Shown here: positions 61,716 through 64,000 of the stretch, in pieces
How positions within the stretch are numbered: the stretch's first letter is position 1
Layout of the letters: each line of letters starts with the position of its first letter
Assembly (NCBI RefSeq): GCF_000165425.1
Contig: NW_001798967.1
Location: 345,657-409,656 of the forward strand
DNA from: Paramecium tetraurelia
Lineage: Eukaryota > Ciliophora > Oligohymenophorea > Peniculida > Parameciidae
Direction of reading: 5' to 3'
Length of the DNA stretch: 64,000 nucleotides
The notes under the pieces: generated by a model
Databases searched by the model: none
Seen by the model: the letters and a program-made list of their open reading frames with translations, nothing else
What the model was told of the DNA's origin: nothing
Translations under genes and position numbers: made by a program

Positions 61716-61740
61716 TTTTATTAATAAAGTTTATTTATAT
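61716..61740. promoter_or_regulatory. Very short divergent intergenic region
   Basis: Only 25 bp lie between the start ATG of the long coiled-coil gene (minus strand) and the first in-frame ATG of the TALE homeobox gene (plus strand). Any promoter must be shared or lie within coding sequence, or one true start is further in. ATG choices are inferred. Confidence 0.4.
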
Positions 61741-63341
61741 ATGACTGAGTCTTAGTGTTAAATTTGCATTTAATTTGAAGCTGAAGATATTTGTATCCTC
61801 TCCGAAATGCTAAGTTAAATTACTACTCCAATTTCTGGTATGAAATCGAATATTTATATAGACCATAAAATACCTATTCAGATGTTTCCTTACATTTTTA
61901 AAAGTTTGAAGTTCCGTAAATGTCTTGCTCAAATATTTGATACCAAGTACCTTGAAATATGCGAAAAATGCTCACATAATAGACTTTAGCAGGTGTTTTT
62001 GCCTTTATTTTCATCTACTGTTACTGAATATAATGAAACTTAATTAACATAACAAATAGAAGAAGGATTAGACAAATTATATGAATCCATACAAGAGAAA
62101 CAATAAAAACTCAAGTAATCCAAAGAATAGTTTGATAAACTGGCTTCTCAATTGTTTAATTGTGAAGATGACGTAGAAGAGAGCAATTCATTAGGAGAGG
62201 AAAGCAGTAGCAATGAAGAAATCAGTAAAAATTATATGTTTAAAAGTAAAAGAAAAAAATGAGGATGATGACCAACAACCCATAATGCAGTTTAACAAAA
62301 ATTCTAACAAGAACAAATTTCAGAAGAGATCTATAGACATTCTTAAAAAGTGGTTTTTGGATCATCTCGATAATCCATATCCAGATAATACAGAAAAGTA
62401 GAGACTCTCTAAGATTACTGGAATGCACGTTCGATAAGTAACTCTAGATAACATATATTTTATAGATTTAAAATTGGTTTACAAACTCGAGAAAAAGATA
62501 TTTGGAACCTTTAAAAAAGAAATTTGAGCATGGATTAATGAAGGATAGTGATAGTCAAGAAGAAGACTCCTCTAAAGAATAGAAAAAACCGTTAAAGATA
62601 ACTTAATAGCAACAACAATAATAATAATAGATAATCTAACCTTAATAATTGAATATTGCTTCGTAATAATTACAATAATAATAATTTTAATAACAATAAT
62701 AATAATAATAATTTTAACAATAATAATAATAGTAATTATAATAATAATAGTTACTATAATAATAATTTCAAATGCAAATACCACTTTAAAAGAAAGTGAA
62801 AATGGAGGAAGGCAGCCAAAATAAATCCTCCGATCCAAACAACATTAAGTAGGAAGCTAAAATTGGATAATTTCCTTCAGATCTTTTATAATTCCAACAG
62901 CCTAATCAATTTTAGTAATTCTAATAGATGTAATAAATCGCTCAATTATAACAATTACAATGGCTTAATCCTCTAAATCAAATAAACCCTCCTCTTTAAT
63001 TTTAAATTCCACCATAATTTTTATCTCAATATTATAACTTCTAAGATCAATCAAAAACCCCTCCTCTTAACGGAATACCCTAAATGCACTAAGTTCCTCT
63101 ATTTCAAATATTGCCCTCATTGCAATAAGCTGGATTTCAATAATTTTTATAGTAAGGTCCAGGATAACCAATTTAATAACAAGTTTAACTTCCAAATATG
63201 TAGGCTTAACTACCTTAAGTGTCCAACATACAAGCACTTTAAGCAGGATTTCAATAGTTAAATGGACAAATGTAAAATCCTTAAAATGGATTATTGTACC
63301 CGATGTATTAATAGTAAATGCTTAATGAATAAAAGAAATGA
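61741..63341 (+). CDS. TALE-class homeodomain protein with Gln-rich tail
   Basis: 516 residues with introns of 22 nt (GTAAAAATTA...TTTAAAAG) and 28 nt (GTAACTCTAG...TTTATAG), exact. The homeodomain (about residues 190-250) shows FQKRSIDILKKWFLDHLDNP, then PYPDNTEKQRLSKITGMHVR and IQNWFTNSRKRYL: the PYP three-residue loop extension defines the TALE class, and WF-x-N-x-R is the DNA-contacting recognition helix. The second intron splits the recognition helix after VRQ. The N-terminal part has scattered Cys pairs (CQIC, CEKC) and an acidic region (EDDVEESNSLGEESSS). The C-terminal 260 residues are Gln-rich (runs of TAA codons around 62605-62770), a likely transcriptional activation-type region. 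Probable nuclear transcription regulator. Confidence 0.88.
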
Positions 63342-63398
63342 AATCAATAGATTTATATTTTTAATTGCATAAATTTATATTAATTTTAATGAACTAAA

Positions 63399-64000
63399 TC
63401 AAAGAAGTTAAGGCTTTTTTTTCAATGCTTAAGTATTAATTTTACCACGTATCATAGACTTAGCATGGTTATCTTATTATTCAACTACTTATTGAAACGT
63501 TTAAGTATGAATGTTACCACGTATCATAGACTTTGAATGATTATCTTATTATTCAACTACTTATTTAAACGCTTAAGTATAAATGTTACCACGTATAATA
63601 GACTCGTTACATTATTCTAATGCTTCTTTAACTTTCATTGCCCTATCATGATTTTCTTCTCTTTAAGCATCAGTTATGGGTTATTATGTCATAGTTTGTA
63701 CAATTTTATTAGGTTGAAATTAAGAAACTTAAAGGTCATTGACTGACTTGTTTTTATTAATCTTTTTGGTTCCTCCTTTTGTTAACTTATTTATTACTTC
63801 ATTAATTGTAATTCTCTTATTGGGATCGATTTACATCATTTATAAAACAAGATTGACATGCTCTAAATTACCAATCTTGTTTTTAATTTTTTCCTCTAAG
63901 CTTTCTTATTTAGTACTCAATATCAAATCAAAGATTTCTTAGTTGCTGTTGCCCATGAATAAGACCTCTCCAGAAAATAGTTCATAAATCACTGCTCCTA
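63399..64000 (-). CDS. Serine/threonine protein kinase, C-terminal part (cut by window end)
   Basis: The frame enters from beyond position 64000. It shows kinase subdomains IX-XI (GAVIYELFSGEVLFMGNSNQ, VNLVLQMMQIDPNKRITINE), enough to recognise the C-lobe, so HRD and DFG must lie outside the window. A Lys/Gln-rich linker (TKKINKNKSVNDLQVSQF) follows, then nearly three copies of a 24-residue repeat containing SMIRGNIHTQTFQQVVEQQD, and the end ALKKKPQLL. No intron is needed in the visible part. It converges on the TALE gene with 57 bp between stops. Confidence 0.8.
63425..63607 (-). repeat. 72-bp coding tandem repeat
   Basis: Units start at 63425, 63497 and 63569 (period 72 bp; the third is partial). 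Each contains ACCACGTATCATAGACT or a close variant. On the minus strand they code for a 24-residue repeat at the end of the kinase gene. Confidence 0.9.

Noticed and set aside
62572-62838. Minus-strand Ile-rich open frame
   Set aside because: It is the reverse of the TAA-coded Gln run of the TALE homeodomain protein.

Overview
The window reads as a macronuclear chromosome segment of a Paramecium-type ciliate. Three things seen directly support this: (1) conserved proteins (ribosomal eL13 and P2, mitochondrial L17, EMC3, BUD23, many kinases) stay open only if TAA and TAG are read as glutamine and TGA is the sole stop; (2) the genes carry very short introns, mostly 19-35 nt, GTA...TAG/AAG, and for nearly every model below the length minus introns is an exact multiple of three; (3) the DNA is very A+T-rich and gene-dense, with many intergenic gaps of 25-150 bp. 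Standard-code open frames here are fragments or shadows. All gene models are hand-made from the sequence.

Layout. 1-5.5 kb: SHIPPO-repeat protein, rhomboid-like membrane protein, Ser/Thr kinase. 5.5-7.3 kb: ribosomal P2 and a myristoylation-signal AGC kinase (STK32-like). 7.4-9.6 kb: gene-like but unresolved stretch. 9.6-16.7 kb: small membrane protein, KIF-binding protein, ribosomal eL13, SF-assemblin, a helix-turn-helix protein, a multi-pass RING-H2 E3. 17-25.3 kb: ATG8 homologue, eIF4E-like protein, coiled coil, guanylate-binding (GBP) GTPase, NEK kinase. 25.6-34.6 kb: coiled coil, a degenerate histidine-kinase-like membrane sensor, EMC3, an HP1-like chromodomain protein, mitochondrial L17, an uncharacterised protein overlapping it, a WD40-like gene and a helical-repeat gene. 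34.6-45.1 kb: three coiled-coil proteins and a 1,272-residue Gln-rich protein. 45.6-51.7 kb: pseudokinase, zinc-binding coiled coil, SAS-4/CPAP homologue with a 14-residue repeat array. 51.7-55.7 kb: RabGGTase alpha, BUD23 and a four-EF-hand CDPK in a tight minus-strand row. 56.1-64 kb: two uncharacterised genes, a 998-residue coiled coil, a TALE homeodomain protein and the C-terminal part of another kinase with 24-residue repeats.

Themes. Several genes fit cilium, basal-body or cytoskeleton work (SHIPPO protein, SF-assemblin, SAS-4, NEK, KIFBP, many coiled coils). Others are housekeeping (ribosome, rRNA methylation, prenylation, ER insertion, autophagy). Seven protein-kinase-fold genes are present, several with altered motifs: DMG or DLN instead of DFG, and one that has lost the catalytic motifs. 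No operons, CRISPR arrays or prokaryotic mobile elements were seen, and I recognised no tRNA or rRNA gene.
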